Shown: piece by piece, positions 55,248 to 63,839 of the stretch
Position numbering within the stretch: position 1 is the first letter of the stretch
How the letters are laid out: every line of letters begins with the position of its first letter
Assembly: GCF_006352065.1 (NCBI RefSeq)
Contig: NZ_CP040915.1
Span: forward strand, 3,472,001-3,536,000
Reading direction: 5' to 3'
Length of the DNA: 64,000 nucleotides
Origin: Georgenia yuyongxinii
GTDB taxonomy: Bacteria > Actinomycetota > Actinomycetes > Actinomycetales > Actinomycetaceae
Translations under genes and position numbers: made by a program
Notes under the pieces: model-generated
Seen by the model: the letters and a program-made list of their open reading frames with translations, nothing else
The model's database searches: none
Told to the model about the DNA's origin: nothing

Positions 55248-55262
55248 GCGTCGATCCGTCAT

Positions 55263-55292
55263 CGTGAGGCCGCCCTTCTGGGCGGCCTCACG
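55263..55292 (+). terminator. Terminator after the aminotransferase gene
   Basis: A perfect 13-bp stem (CGTGAGGCCGCCC/GGGCGGCCTCACG) with loop TTCT begins 15 bp past the stop codon and is followed by TCGTTC. Good intrinsic terminator candidate. Confidence 0.8.
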
Positions 55293-55405
55293 TCGTTCAG
55301 GGGAGCTCCGGACCCGGAGCACCCCTTGCGGCAGCCCCGCCGCACGAGTCTCAGCCTCAGGGCGTTCTCATCCGCATCTCATCGGCGCGCGCGAAGATGT
55401 GCCTC

Positions 55406-55882
55406 ATGAAGCGGTGGGGACTGGTCATGGTCGGTGCGTGCGGGGCGCTCGCGCTGGTGGCGCTGGCCTCGCTCGGCGTCGGCGCGCTGGCCGGCCCCCG
55501 CGACGACGTCGTGGTGCAGACGGAGATCGTCCGCGACGCCGGCCCCACGCCGACACCTCCCCCGGCCCCGTCCGCGCCCGCCGCATCGCCCACCCCCGCC
55601 GACCCCGATCCCACCACGGCGCCGCCCACGCCGGCGCCCTCGCCGGCCCCAGCCCCCACCACGGCGCCGGCGCCGGCTCCCGCCCAGGGAACCGCCCCCA
55701 CCGTCGTCCAGCCCGCCGCCCCGCGCTACGTCGACGACGACGACGACGATGACGACGACGACGACGACCGGCGTGATCGCAGGCGTGACCGGGACGACGA
55801 CGACCGCCGCGATCGCCGCGGCGACCGGGACGACCGCGGCCGCGACCGTGACCGGGGCGACGACGATGACGACGACGATTGA
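55406..55882 (+). CDS. Asp-rich membrane-anchored protein
   Basis: A 158-residue low-complexity protein with three parts: a signal or anchor helix (MKRWGLVMVGACGALALVAL), a Pro/Ala/Thr-rich spacer (residues about 45-105), and a C-terminal 50 residues almost only Asp and Arg. That includes a run of 12 Asp encoded by a GAC tract (55733-55768) and ends in seven Asp. The outer, strongly acidic tail could bind cations. Met at 55397 is an alternative start. The stop codon lies 17 nt inside the sensor kinase gene, so the two are coupled. I do not recognise a family; it may be an accessory part of the sensor. Confidence 0.72.
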   Translation: MKRWGLVMVGACGALALVALASLGVGALAGPRDDVVVQTEIVRDAGPTPTPPPAPSAPAASPTPADPDPTTAPPTPAPSPAPAPTTAPAPAPAQGTAPTVVQPAAPRYVDDDDDDDDDDDDRRDRRRDRDDDDRRDRRGDRDDRGRDRDRGDDDDDDD

Positions 55883-57344
55883 GCGGCTTCGCGGCAGCGG
55901 TGGCGCCGGTGGCCTCACGGTCCGCTCGCGCATCCTCGCGACCGTCCTCGCGCTGACCCTGCTCACGCTCGTCGTGGCCGGCGGCACGGCCTGGGTGCTC
56001 CAGCGTGACCGCGTGGACGCCGGGATCGACGCGAGCCTGCAGCGCACGGTGGAGGAGTTCACCGCCTTCGCGACGTCGGCCACCGACCCGCAGACCGGCC
56101 AGCCGTACGCGAGCGCGCAGGACCTCATCTACGCCGGCATGCAGCGTGAGGTGCCCGGGCCCCACGAGGGCATGGCCGGGTTCGTCGAGGGCCGGCTGGA
56201 GCTCGAGCTGCCCACCGGCCTGAAGATCAACGAGGACCCCGAGCTGACTAGCCACCTCGAGGAGATGATCGCCACCGGGCCGGGGCGCATCGCCTCGGTG
56301 ACGACCGCCTCGTCGGAGTACCGGTACGCGATCGTCAAGGTCACCCTCACCGACGTCGGGCAGGGAGCGCTGGTGGTGGCGTACAACCGCTCCGCCGAGA
56401 TGGACGAGGTCGACGACACCTTCCGCACCTATGCCCTGGTGGCCGCCATCGCGCTGGTGGTTCTGGCCGCCGTCGGCTGGGTGCTGGCCGGCCGGCTGCT
56501 CTCACCGCTGCGGCACCTGCGTGAGACGGCGGAGTCGATCACGGACACCGACCTCTCCCGCCGCATCGAGGTGCGCGGCAACGACGACCTCTCCGAGCTC
56601 ACCCGCACCGTCAACGCCATGCTCGGCCGGCTCGAGGACGCGTTCACGTCCCAGCGTGAGCTGCTCGACGACGCCGGGCACGAGCTGCGTACGCCCATCA
56701 CCATCGTCCGCGGCCACCTCGAGCTCATGGACCCGGACGACCCCGCGGACGCCGCGGCGACCAAGGAGCTGGCGCTCAGCGAGCTCGACCGCATGCACCG
56801 GCTGGCCGACGACCTCGTGCTGCTGGCGAAGTCCGAGCGGCCCGACTTCGTCCAGCCGGCGAAGACCTCCATCGGCGAGCTGACGGACAACGTGCTGGAC
56901 CAGGCCCGGGCGCTGGGCGAGCGTCGCTGGCTCATCGACGCCCGGCTGGAGGGCGAGGTCCTCGTCGACACCCAGCGCATCACCCAGGCGCTGCTCCAGC
57001 TCGCGGCCAACGCGGTGAAGTTCTCCGAGCCCGGCTCGGTGATCGCGCTGGGCTCGACCCTGCGCGGTGGGCGGCTCCTGCTGTGGGTGCGCGATGAGGG
57101 CATCGGCATCGCCCCGGACGAGCAGGCCCGCGTCTTCGAACGGTTCGGCCGGGCGAGCCAGTCGGTAGGCCGCGACGGCGCGGGCCTGGGCCTGGCCATC
57201 GTCGCCGCGATCGCCGCCGCACACGGTGGCCGGGTCGACGTCGACTCCAAGGTCGGCGCCGGGTCGGTGTTCGTCCTGGACCTGCCCGCGCGTGGCGCCG
57301 TCGTCGAGCAGGTCACCGAGGAGATCGAGCCGGTGACGGGCTGA
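55866..57344 (+). CDS. OmpR-system sensor histidine kinase
   Basis: A 492-residue kinase: membrane helix 1 (about 22-45), an extracellular sensor region of about 140 residues (46-188), helix 2 (189-210), a HAMP domain (LLSPLRHLRETAESITDTDL), phospho-acceptor H272 in LDDAGHELRTPITIV, and a HATPase domain with LLQLAANAVKFSEPGSVIAL, VRDEGIGIAPDEQ and GRDGAGLGLAIVAAIAAAHG. The ATG at 55866 (MTTTIERLRGSG) lies in the GAC-rich end of the Asp-rich gene; a longer frame upstream is the shadow of that gene. The partner regulator follows 82 bp later, an inverted order (kinase first). Confidence 0.9.
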   Translation: MTTTIERLRGSGGAGGLTVRSRILATVLALTLLTLVVAGGTAWVLQRDRVDAGIDASLQRTVEEFTAFATSATDPQTGQPYASAQDLIYAGMQREVPGPHEGMAGFVEGRLELELPTGLKINEDPELTSHLEEMIATGPGRIASVTTASSEYRYAIVKVTLTDVGQGALVVAYNRSAEMDEVDDTFRTYALVAAIALVVLAAVGWVLAGRLLSPLRHLRETAESITDTDLSRRIEVRGNDDLSELTRTVNAMLGRLEDAFTSQRELLDDAGHELRTPITIVRGHLELMDPDDPADAAATKELALSELDRMHRLADDLVLLAKSERPDFVQPAKTSIGELTDNVLDQARALGERRWLIDARLEGEVLVDTQRITQALLQLAANAVKFSEPGSVIALGSTLRGGRLLLWVRDEGIGIAPDEQARVFERFGRASQSVGRDGAGLGLAIVAAIAAAHGGRVDVDSKVGAGSVFVLDLPARGAVVEQVTEEIEPVTG

Positions 57345-57426
57345 TTCCCCGCCCGCCTCCACCGGACCGGGGCATGCCGGTGTCAGACTCGGACCGAACC
57401 CGCCCGCACACCGAACGGAGGCCGAC

Positions 57427-58101
57427 ATGGCGCAGATCCTGATCGTCGAGGACGAGCCCGGCATCTCGTCCTTCATCACCAAGGGGCTGAAGTCCGCCGG
57501 GCACCAGCCCACCGCGGTGGGCACCGGGCGCGAGGGCCTGGCGCACGCGCACACCGACGGCTACGACCTCATGATCCTCGACATCGGCCTGCCCGACGTC
57601 GACGGGTTCGAGGTGCTGCGCCGCCTGCGCGGCCAGGGCTCGACGATGCCGGTCATCATCCTCACGGCCCGCTCGTCGGTGGACGACACGGTCGCCGGTC
57701 TCGAGGGCGGGGCCGACGACTACGTGCCCAAGCCGTTCCGGTTCGAGGAGCTGCTCGCCCGGGTGCGGCTGCGGCTGCGGACCACCGACCCCGCCGCCCC
57801 CGAGACGACGGTGCTCACCCACGGCCAGCTCTCGCTGGACATGCTCACGCGCCGGGTGAACGTGGACGGCAAGGAGGTGGAGCTCTCCGCCCGTGAGTTC
57901 GCGCTGCTCGAGACGTTCATGAGCCACCCGGGTCAGGTCCTCTCGCGCGAGCAGCTGCTCTCCCGGGTGTGGGGCTACGACTTCGACCCCGGCTCCAACG
58001 TGGTGGACGTCTACGTGCGCTACCTGCGCAAGAAGATCGGCGCCGAGCACCTGGCCACCGTGCGCGGGATGGGTTACCGCCTGGTCGACGCGAGCCGCTG
58101 A
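57427..58101 (+). CDS. OmpR/PhoB-type response regulator
   Basis: A 224-residue regulator. Receiver: EDE acidic pocket, D52 phospho-acceptor (MILDIGLPDVDGFEVL), Thr in IILTARSS, and K102 in DDYVPKPF, all intact. Winged helix: VELSAREFALLETFMSHPGQ, LSREQLLSRVWGYDFDPGSN, VDVYVRYLRKKIG and RGMGYRLV. It lies just after the sensor kinase and ends 2 bp before the convergent reductase gene. Confidence 0.93.
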   Translation: MAQILIVEDEPGISSFITKGLKSAGHQPTAVGTGREGLAHAHTDGYDLMILDIGLPDVDGFEVLRRLRGQGSTMPVIILTARSSVDDTVAGLEGGADDYVPKPFRFEELLARVRLRLRTTDPAAPETTVLTHGQLSLDMLTRRVNVDGKEVELSAREFALLETFMSHPGQVLSREQLLSRVWGYDFDPGSNVVDVYVRYLRKKIGAEHLATVRGMGYRLVDASR

Positions 58102-58103
58102 CC

Positions 58104-58958
58104 TCAGCCCAACCGGCCGCGCACGTCCCCGACGACTCGGGCGAGGACGGGCACGTCGATCCCGTGCCGCTCGGCCAGGCGCAGCAGGTCCCCGCCGAGC
58201 GCCTCGATCTCGGCCGGGCCCCCGGCGTGGACGTCGTGCTGCAGCGAGGAGCGCATGGTTTCCGGCAGCCGCCGCAGCGCCCGGTCCAGCCCGGCGGGCT
58301 CGGTGGGCACACCCTCGGCGGTAGCCACCGCCGCCACCTCGGCGACGAGGCCGGCAGCGAGGGCCGGCTCCCGCTCGAGGGCCGGCCCGATCGGCTCGTC
58401 GGTCCAGCTCGTCAGGAGCGCCATCGGGGCCAGGAAGGCGTACTTGTGCCAGAGCACCTCGGTCTCGGTGCCCCCGGTGCGCACCGCCACCCCGGCCCCC
58501 TCCAGCGCCCGCGTGGTACGCCAGGAGGCGGCGTCGTCGGGCACCGTGAGGTTGCAGAAGCCGCCACGATGGACGACGACGCCGCCCTCACGCACCGACT
58601 CGACCTGGATGGACGCGCCCGCGACGGTTAGGCCCGCGCGGCGCAGGGTCTCGGCGTGCGCGGTGCCGTTGAGGAGGGCGAGCACCTCCGCGGGCCGGGC
58701 GGTCACCAGGTCCGGCAGCACGTGGGGCAGGGCGTAGGCCTTGACGGCGAGGACGACGGCGGCGCCGTCGGGGGCCTCGGTGGCGACGGGCAGGTGCGCC
58801 GTCCACTCCCCGTAGAGCTCGGAGCGCACGTGCAGCCCGTCCGCGAGCAGGCGTTGGGCGGTGGCGGGGCGGGCGACGGCGACGACGTCCTCCCCCGCAC
58901 GATGGAGGAGGGCGGCGAGCAGCCCGCCCACGGCTCCTGGACCCACGACGGCGAGCAT
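58104..58958 (-). CDS. panE: 2-dehydropantoate 2-reductase-like protein
   Basis: A 284-residue NADP(H)-dependent reductase of the ketopantoate reductase (PanE/ApbA) family. The Rossmann motif VVGPGAVGGLLAALLHRAGE opens the protein, LAVKAYALPHVLPDL carries the conserved Lys, and the C-terminal domain has KYAFLAPMALLTSW and SLQHDVHAGGPAEIEALGGD, family marks. It is short but complete. Whether it makes pantoate for CoA or acts on another 2-oxo acid cannot be told. Converges with the response regulator. Confidence 0.85.
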   Translation of the reverse strand: MLAVVGPGAVGGLLAALLHRAGEDVVAVARPATAQRLLADGLHVRSELYGEWTAHLPVATEAPDGAAVVLAVKAYALPHVLPDLVTARPAEVLALLNGTAHAETLRRAGLTVAGASIQVESVREGGVVVHRGGFCNLTVPDDAASWRTTRALEGAGVAVRTGGTETEVLWHKYAFLAPMALLTSWTDEPIGPALEREPALAAGLVAEVAAVATAEGVPTEPAGLDRALRRLPETMRSSLQHDVHAGGPAEIEALGGDLLRLAERHGIDVPVLARVVGDVRGRLG

Positions 58959-59026
58959 CCGTCTCTCCCTTCGACGCCGGCCCGCCGAGGTTATCGTGCG
59001 ATCGGCCTGAACCGGCGGCCGGGGCG

Positions 59027-59374
59027 TCAGTCGGCCGAGGCGGCGCTCGGCGCGCTGACCGGACTGGCGGCGCTGACCGGGCTGAGCGGGGCGACGACGC
59101 GCGGCGCCGGGTCCGCTGGGGCTGCGGTGGCTGCCTCGGCCGGCACGGTCACCTCAGGTGCGGGGGTCGTGGCGGGCGCGATAGCCGTGGCGGCCGGCGC
59201 CGCCCCGCCCCCGGCGGGCTGCTTCGCACCGCGCGTGGCATCGGCCGCCGGGGCGTCCAGCACCACGGGCGCGACGGGCAGCGTCTCCGGCTGCTGGGCC
59301 ATGGCCAGGTTCATCCCGCCGACCACCCCCGCGATCCCGATCGCCCCCGTGATGACCCAGCTCCGGCCCCTCAT
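59027..59374 (-). CDS. Small exported Ala/Pro-rich protein
   Basis: A 115-residue protein of low complexity: after a basic start (MRGRSWVITGAIGIAGVVGG) with one hydrophobic segment, almost all is Ala, Pro, Thr and Val. No known domain. GGGAG lies 5 nt before the ATG at 59374; an extension to 59440 is possible but without support. The hydrophobic segment may be a signal peptide (AMAQQPET looks like a cleavage region). Function unknown. Confidence 0.6.
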   Translation of the reverse strand: MRGRSWVITGAIGIAGVVGGMNLAMAQQPETLPVAPVVLDAPAADATRGAKQPAGGGAAPAATAIAPATTPAPEVTVPAEAATAAPADPAPRVVAPLSPVSAASPVSAPSAASAD

Positions 59375-59450
59375 GTCTGCTCCCGCGACGTCTCGTGTGC
59401 TCCTGACGAGAACAACTCTGCGCTGTGCGAGTGAGACCACGGGAAGGGCA

Positions 59451-59470
59451 GCATGAGAGGCCTCTCATGC
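59451..59470. promoter_or_regulatory. 20-bp perfect palindrome (possible operator)
   Basis: GCATGAGAGGCCTCTCATGC is a perfect palindrome with no loop, between the end of the phosphotransferase gene and the start of the small exported protein. Such a site fits a dimeric repressor more than a terminator. Confidence 0.5.
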
Positions 59471-59485
59471 CGGGTGTGTCAGGGC

Positions 59486-60769
59486 TCAGTGCGGGCCGCG
59501 CTGGGCGAGCACCTCGCGGCCGCGGGCAAGCCAGGCCTCCGCGCGGGCGAGGCGCCCCTCGGCGTCGGCACGCCAGTGCGCGCCGTCGGACCGCCGCGCA
59601 CCCGCGACGAGGGAGAGGACCACCCCGGCCGACCGGGCGTGCAGGGCCACCGGGTCCACGAGCTGCTCGCACGAGCGGGTCCAGCGCTCGAGCAGGTCGG
59701 GCACGTGCGGGTAGGTGGTGGGTGCGAGGTGCGGGAGCACGCTGACGTGGCCGAGCAGGCACGCGAGGTCGTCCACCCGGTGGCCGGGGCCGACGGCGTC
59801 GACGTCCAGCAGCGCGGTCACCCCGACGGCATCCTCCCGCGGGTCCATCAGGACGTTGGCCTCGTAGAAGTCACCGTGGCTGGGCACCACGGGTCCGGGG
59901 TCGGAGGCGGCGAGCAGGCTCTCCACGCCGTCCGCGAGCGCCGTGGTCCGGTCGGCGTGCTCGGGCAGCACCGTGGCGGCCGCGTGCGCGTAGTGCTGGG
60001 CTCGTTCGGCCCACGCGGGCCGGCGTGGCAGGTCGAGCACGTCGGCGGGTAGCGCGTCGAGCACGCGCAGCAGCGCGGTCAGCACCGCGGGCGCCGCCCG
60101 TCCGACGCCTCGGGCGAGCAGGTTGGACAACGGGGTGCCGCGCCCCTCCCCCAGCAGCACCAGCCCGTCGTCGTCGGCGCGCAGCACCTCCGGGGCGGGC
60201 ACGCCGGCGGCGGTGAGCATACGGTGCCGGTCGGCGAAGACGCGGGCCCCGGAGGGGCGCACGACCTTGAGGTACGCCGTCGCGGTGGGGTCGCTGCGGC
60301 GCACCCGCAGCACCGCGCGGCGGGTGGGCCGGTAGGCGAGCAGCTCGACCGTCACCGGGGTGCCGAGGCGCCGGGACAGCAGGCTCGCGTCGCACGCCAC
60401 GGGCAGCGCGGGGAGCTCCGGGTCGGCGGGATGCCGCCAGAGGTGCACGACCGGCCCCTCGCCATCCTGCTCCAGGCGCACCAGGCCGGGCCCGGCCGGC
60501 TGGCTGAGCCGCGCCGTCGTCGCGCACAGGTACTCCTCGCTGCGCAGCGCGGAGCCCGCGCCGGGCACCTGCCGCTCGACGGTCACCGTGTACCCGACCG
60601 TCACGCCCGCACCGGGCCGGTGGTGGATCGTGTGCACCTGCCAGTCCACGAGGTGACTGCCCTCGACGCCGAGGGCACCGGCCAGCATCGGGCCGGCCTC
60701 CGGTCCGGTCAGCAGCGCGACGTCGGCCGGTTCGTGCTGCGCGGCCACGGGAACGCTCATGGGAGACAT
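59486..60769 (-). CDS. APH-fold phosphotransferase
   Basis: A 427-residue protein of the aminoglycoside phosphotransferase/choline kinase fold. The catalytic loop is seen as VVPSHGDFYEANVLMD and the metal-binding motif as ALLDVDAVGPGHRVDDLACL; YLKVVRPSGARVFADRHRML holds the likely ATP-binding Lys. The N-terminal 150 residues are a separate domain with repeats of beta-strand type. Substrate cannot be told; many family members are not resistance enzymes. Start at 60769 or 60760 (MSVPVAAQHEP); neither has a clear ribosome site. Confidence 0.78.
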   Translation of the reverse strand: MSPMSVPVAAQHEPADVALLTGPEAGPMLAGALGVEGSHLVDWQVHTIHHRPGAGVTVGYTVTVERQVPGAGSALRSEEYLCATTARLSQPAGPGLVRLEQDGEGPVVHLWRHPADPELPALPVACDASLLSRRLGTPVTVELLAYRPTRRAVLRVRRSDPTATAYLKVVRPSGARVFADRHRMLTAAGVPAPEVLRADDDGLVLLGEGRGTPLSNLLARGVGRAAPAVLTALLRVLDALPADVLDLPRRPAWAERAQHYAHAAATVLPEHADRTTALADGVESLLAASDPGPVVPSHGDFYEANVLMDPREDAVGVTALLDVDAVGPGHRVDDLACLLGHVSVLPHLAPTTYPHVPDLLERWTRSCEQLVDPVALHARSAGVVLSLVAGARRSDGAHWRADAEGRLARAEAWLARGREVLAQRGPH

Positions 60770-60858
60770 AGTGCATCACGTGACGGTGCAGGTGGGCCCG
60801 TGCGCGCGTGTGACGGCGCGTCCGGCGCACGACGGTGCGGGCATGGTGGCGGGGCGGG

Positions 60859-60910
60859 GGCGCCGTCGCCTCGCGAGGGCGCCGTCGCCTCGCGGGGGGC
60901 GCCGTCGCCG
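60859..60910. repeat. Short tandem repeats upstream of the adenosine deaminase gene
   Basis: Three imperfect copies of GGCGCCGTCGCCTCGCG lie at 60859, 60878 and 60898 (19-20 bp period) in the divergent gap before the adenosine deaminase gene. Confidence 0.8.
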
Positions 60911-60942
60911 GGCGGCGGTGCCGCGAGTGGCAGACTCGGCAG

Positions 60943-61977
60943 GTGCGTGACCTCGCCCTCCTGCCCAAGGCCCACCTGCATCTCCACTTCACCGGGTCGA
61001 TGCGGACCTCGACGCTGGCCGAGCTCGCGGACGCGCAGGGCATCAAGCTGCCCCACCACCTCGTGGACGACCATGCCCTGCACGTCCCCGCCGACCAGCG
61101 CGGCTGGTTCCGATTCCAGCGCTCCTACGACACCGCCCGCGCCGTCGTCCGCTCGGAGGCGGCGATGCGCCGGATCGTGCGGGAGGCCGCCGAGGACGAC
61201 GCCGCGGAGGGCTCACGCCGGCTCGAGATCCAGGTGGACCCCACCTCCTACGCGCCGTTCGTCGGCGGCATCACACCGGCACTGGAGATCGTGCTGGACG
61301 AGGCGCGGCTCGCCAACGCGGCCACGGGCGTCGAGGTCGGCGTCATCGTCGCGGCCTCCCGCACCCGCCACCCCCTCGACGCCCGCACGCTGGCCCGGCT
61401 CGCGGCCGCGCACGCCGGGGACGGCCCGGGCCAGGTGATCGGGTTCGGGCTGAGCAACGACGAGCGGCGCGGCAACACCGCCGATTGGGCGCCGGCCTTC
61501 CGGATCGCCCGGCACGCCGGGCTGGTGGGGGTGCCGCACGGCGGGGAGCTGCTCGGCCCGGAGCACGTGCGCGACGTCGTCGCCCACCTCAAGCCCGCCC
61601 GGCTCGGCCACGGCGTGCGCACCGCCGAGGACCCCGACCTGCTCGCGAGGATCGTCGACGCGGGCATCGCACTGGAGGTGTGCCCCTCCTCCAACGTCTC
61701 GCTGGGCGTCTACCCCGACGCGGGGCACGTGCCCCTGCAACGGCTGCTCGACGCCGGCGCCGAGGTGGCCCTGGGCGCGGACGACCCGCTGCTGTTCCTC
61801 TCGCGCCTGAACGACCAGTACCGCATCGCCCGCGACGAGCACGGCCTGGACGACGCCGCCCTGGCCGGCCTGGCGCGCAGCTCCATCCGCGCCTCGCTGG
61901 CCTCGGAGACGTCCAAGCGGGAGATGCTGGCCGACGTCGACGCCTGGCTGGCGGCTGAGCCCGTGCCCGCGTGGTGA
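60943..61977 (+). CDS. add: Adenosine deaminase
   Basis: The enzyme turns adenosine into inosine with a zinc ion. The 344-residue protein has the metal-binding HLHLHFTGSM near the N-terminus, the catalytic motif VPHGGELLGPEHVRD, LGHGVRTAEDPDLL, CPSSNVSLGVYP and GADDPLLF with the paired Asp. The first motif has FTGS where many family members have LDGS; that variant is known in actinobacteria. The start is the GTG at 60943 (RDLALLPKAHLHL follows); the frame open to 60835 is GC-rich repeat. Confidence 0.88.
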   Translation: MRDLALLPKAHLHLHFTGSMRTSTLAELADAQGIKLPHHLVDDHALHVPADQRGWFRFQRSYDTARAVVRSEAAMRRIVREAAEDDAAEGSRRLEIQVDPTSYAPFVGGITPALEIVLDEARLANAATGVEVGVIVAASRTRHPLDARTLARLAAAHAGDGPGQVIGFGLSNDERRGNTADWAPAFRIARHAGLVGVPHGGELLGPEHVRDVVAHLKPARLGHGVRTAEDPDLLARIVDAGIALEVCPSSNVSLGVYPDAGHVPLQRLLDAGAEVALGADDPLLFLSRLNDQYRIARDEHGLDDAALAGLARSSIRASLASETSKREMLADVDAWLAAEPVPAW

Positions 61978-62050
61978 CGGCACGCCGGCCGCCCGCACGA
62001 GGTGGCCCACGCGGCACTGGCTGTCCTCGCGGTGTCGCGGGGTCGGCGTC

Positions 62051-62782
62051 GTGAGCCCCCTGCCTCGTCCCTGGCGGGTCATGCGCCTGCGGGAGAGAGC
62101 CGCGGACTATGCCTTCGCCCTGCGGCACGAGGCGCGGGCGCTCCTTCGGCGGACGGATCCGCACGTGTACCGTCGGTCAGCCGCGGCCGCGGCGGTCCTG
62201 CTCCTGCCGGGCGTGTTCGAGACGTGGCGGTTCATGGAGCCGCTCGCCGCCCGGCTCGCCGTCGACGGGCACCCCGTGCACGTTGTCAGCGCGCTGGGCA
62301 TCAACCGCCGTCGAGTCCTCGACGGGGCCGAGCGTGCCGCGCGCTACCTCGAAGAGCAGGACCTCACCGGAGTCGTGCTCGTCGCGCACTCCAAGGGGGG
62401 CCTCATCGGCAAGACCCTCATGCTCGCCGACGGCGGAGCCCGGGTGGCCGGCATGGTCGCCGTGGCCACACCGTGGGAGGGCTCGGTCTACGCCCGCCTC
62501 TTCCCGCCCGGCTCCGCCGTGCGCCACTTCTCGCCACGCGACCCGCACATCGTGGCGCTGGGTCGGGCGCGCGGCGTCAACGACCGGATCATCGCAGTGG
62601 CCCCGGCGTGGGACCCGCACATCCCGGGCACCGGGGCGCTGCCGGGTGCCCGTCGCACGGTGCGGCTCAAGGGGTCCGGGCACTTTCGCGTGCTGGATGA
62701 CGCGGACCTCGTGGAGGCGGTCCGCACCGCCGTGACCGAGCTCGGCGACGAGGGCTCGTTCCCGCGGGTCGACGGGGCCTGA
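62051..62782 (+). CDS. Alpha/beta hydrolase (lipase-like)
   Basis: A 243-residue alpha/beta hydrolase. LLPGVFETWRFMEPLAARLA gives the oxyanion side, VVLVAHSKGGLIGKTLMLAD the nucleophile elbow (Ser in AHSKG), and GSGHFRVLDD the probable catalytic His. It begins at GTG 62051 or at the ATG 62081 (MRLRERAADYAFAL). The Lys after the nucleophile (HSKG instead of HSMG/HSLG) is unusual but occurs in this kind of protein. Substrate unknown; it is not attached to a pathway by its neighbours. Confidence 0.75.
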   Translation: MSPLPRPWRVMRLRERAADYAFALRHEARALLRRTDPHVYRRSAAAAAVLLLPGVFETWRFMEPLAARLAVDGHPVHVVSALGINRRRVLDGAERAARYLEEQDLTGVVLVAHSKGGLIGKTLMLADGGARVAGMVAVATPWEGSVYARLFPPGSAVRHFSPRDPHIVALGRARGVNDRIIAVAPAWDPHIPGTGALPGARRTVRLKGSGHFRVLDDADLVEAVRTAVTELGDEGSFPRVDGA

Positions 62783-62884
62783 CCGCACCTGACGCGCCCT
62801 GGCACGGCCGACGCCGGCCGAGCATCCCGGCGCCCGTGGCCCGCCCCTCGCACCCCCGCGTACCCCGGCCCCACGCCCCCGCTG

Positions 62885-62913
62885 TTGACAGCACCACGCC
62901 CCACGAGCACGAT
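62885..62913 (+). promoter_or_regulatory. Promoter of the membrane protein-gntR operon
   Basis: TTGACA (62885-62890, perfect) and CACGAT (62908-62913) are 17 bp apart. It lies 42 bp before the ATG of the membrane protein gene. Confidence 0.65.
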
Positions 62914-62916
62914 GCG

Positions 62917-62944
62917 TCATTGATATAGATCATTGAGTCATTGA
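62917..62944 (+). promoter_or_regulatory. TCATTGA repeat cluster, possible operator
   Basis: TCATTGA occurs three times (62917, 62930, 62938) in an AT-rich patch directly after the promoter and before the ribosome site. It is a likely binding site for the GntR regulator encoded two genes on. Confidence 0.55.
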
Positions 62945-62954
62945 GGTGGTCGCG

Positions 62955-63839
62955 ATGTCGTCTCCGCTCCTGCTCCTGGTGTTTGCTCCGCTGCTCGCCC
63001 TCGCCGTGGGCACCGCCCTGCTCGCCGCTGTGCTGGCCTGGACCGGTGCGCGCGCCCGGCCGGCGGGGACGGCCGACGCAGCGGCTGCCGCGGCTCGCCG
63101 CCACCAGCTCACCACCGGGGTGCTCGCGCTCGTCGGCGGCCTGGTCGTCGCCGCCGCCGCGGCCTCGCTCGCCCCGACCGCACTCCTCTCCGTCACCGGC
63201 GTGCCCGGACTCGTGGCCGCGCTCGCGCCCTACGGCGCCGCCCTGGTGCTCCTGGCGGTCCACGCGGCCGGCGAGCTCACCTGGCCACGCCCACGCGGCG
63301 CGGTGCGGTCTGCGGTGCTGGTGCACCGGAGCCTCCGCGACCTCACCGGTGCCCGGGCGTGGCTCCTAGCCGGCACCTCGGCCGTCACGGTCGCGCTGCT
63401 GGTGGCCTTCGGGGCCACCGCGGCCGACGACGGCCGCATGGTCGCCAACCACCTCACCGCCGCCGAGATCGCGGCAGGTATCTCGGGCCTGCGGGGGCCC
63501 TACCCCGGCTGGCCGTACGGCGGACCGGCCCTGGTGGCGCTCGGGCTGGTGCTCCTGAGCACGCTGGCGGTGCTGCACCTGGTCGCCCGCCGCGCCGCGG
63601 TGGGCGGCGCGGACCGGGAGGTCGACCACGCGCTGCGCCTCGCCTCTGTGCGGCGGGTGCTGGGTGGGGTGCAGCTGCTCGTGGGGGCGGCCCTGACCGG
63701 TTACGCAGTCGTCGGCGGGATCTCCCTGTACGGGGCGGGCTGGCAGGGTGCGGCGCTCACGTGTCTAGGGGTCGCCGTCGTCTCGCTGGTGGTCTCGTTC
63801 GGCGCGCTGCTGAGCTCGTTGCGCCCGGTCCGGGCGTGA
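62955..63839 (+). CDS. Multi-span membrane protein of unknown function
   Basis: A 294-residue integral membrane protein with about seven hydrophobic segments, mostly Ala/Leu/Val. The ATG at 62955 (MSSPLLLLVFAPLL) is preferred over GTG 62946 because GAGG lies 8 nt before it. It overlaps a GntR-type regulator gene (GTGA) and so is co-expressed with it. YtrA-type regulators often control transport proteins, so this may be a transporter or its accessory; I recognise no family. Confidence 0.75.
   Translation: MSSPLLLLVFAPLLALAVGTALLAAVLAWTGARARPAGTADAAAAAARRHQLTTGVLALVGGLVVAAAAASLAPTALLSVTGVPGLVAALAPYGAALVLLAVHAAGELTWPRPRGAVRSAVLVHRSLRDLTGARAWLLAGTSAVTVALLVAFGATAADDGRMVANHLTAAEIAAGISGLRGPYPGWPYGGPALVALGLVLLSTLAVLHLVARRAAVGGADREVDHALRLASVRRVLGGVQLLVGAALTGYAVVGGISLYGAGWQGAALTCLGVAVVSLVVSFGALLSSLRPVRA

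Noticed and set aside
55733-55768. Phase-variable frameshift tract
   Set aside because: The tract is built of triplets (GAC), so slippage changes the number of Asp residues but keeps the frame.
59486-60769. Aminoglycoside resistance gene
   Set aside because: Only the general APH fold is recognisable; the chromosomal context and long extra N-terminal domain do not support a resistance role.
60943-61977. Inactive adenosine deaminase because of the FTGS motif
   Set aside because: The zinc-binding His residues, HGGE motif and paired Asp are intact, and this variant is usual in actinobacterial members.
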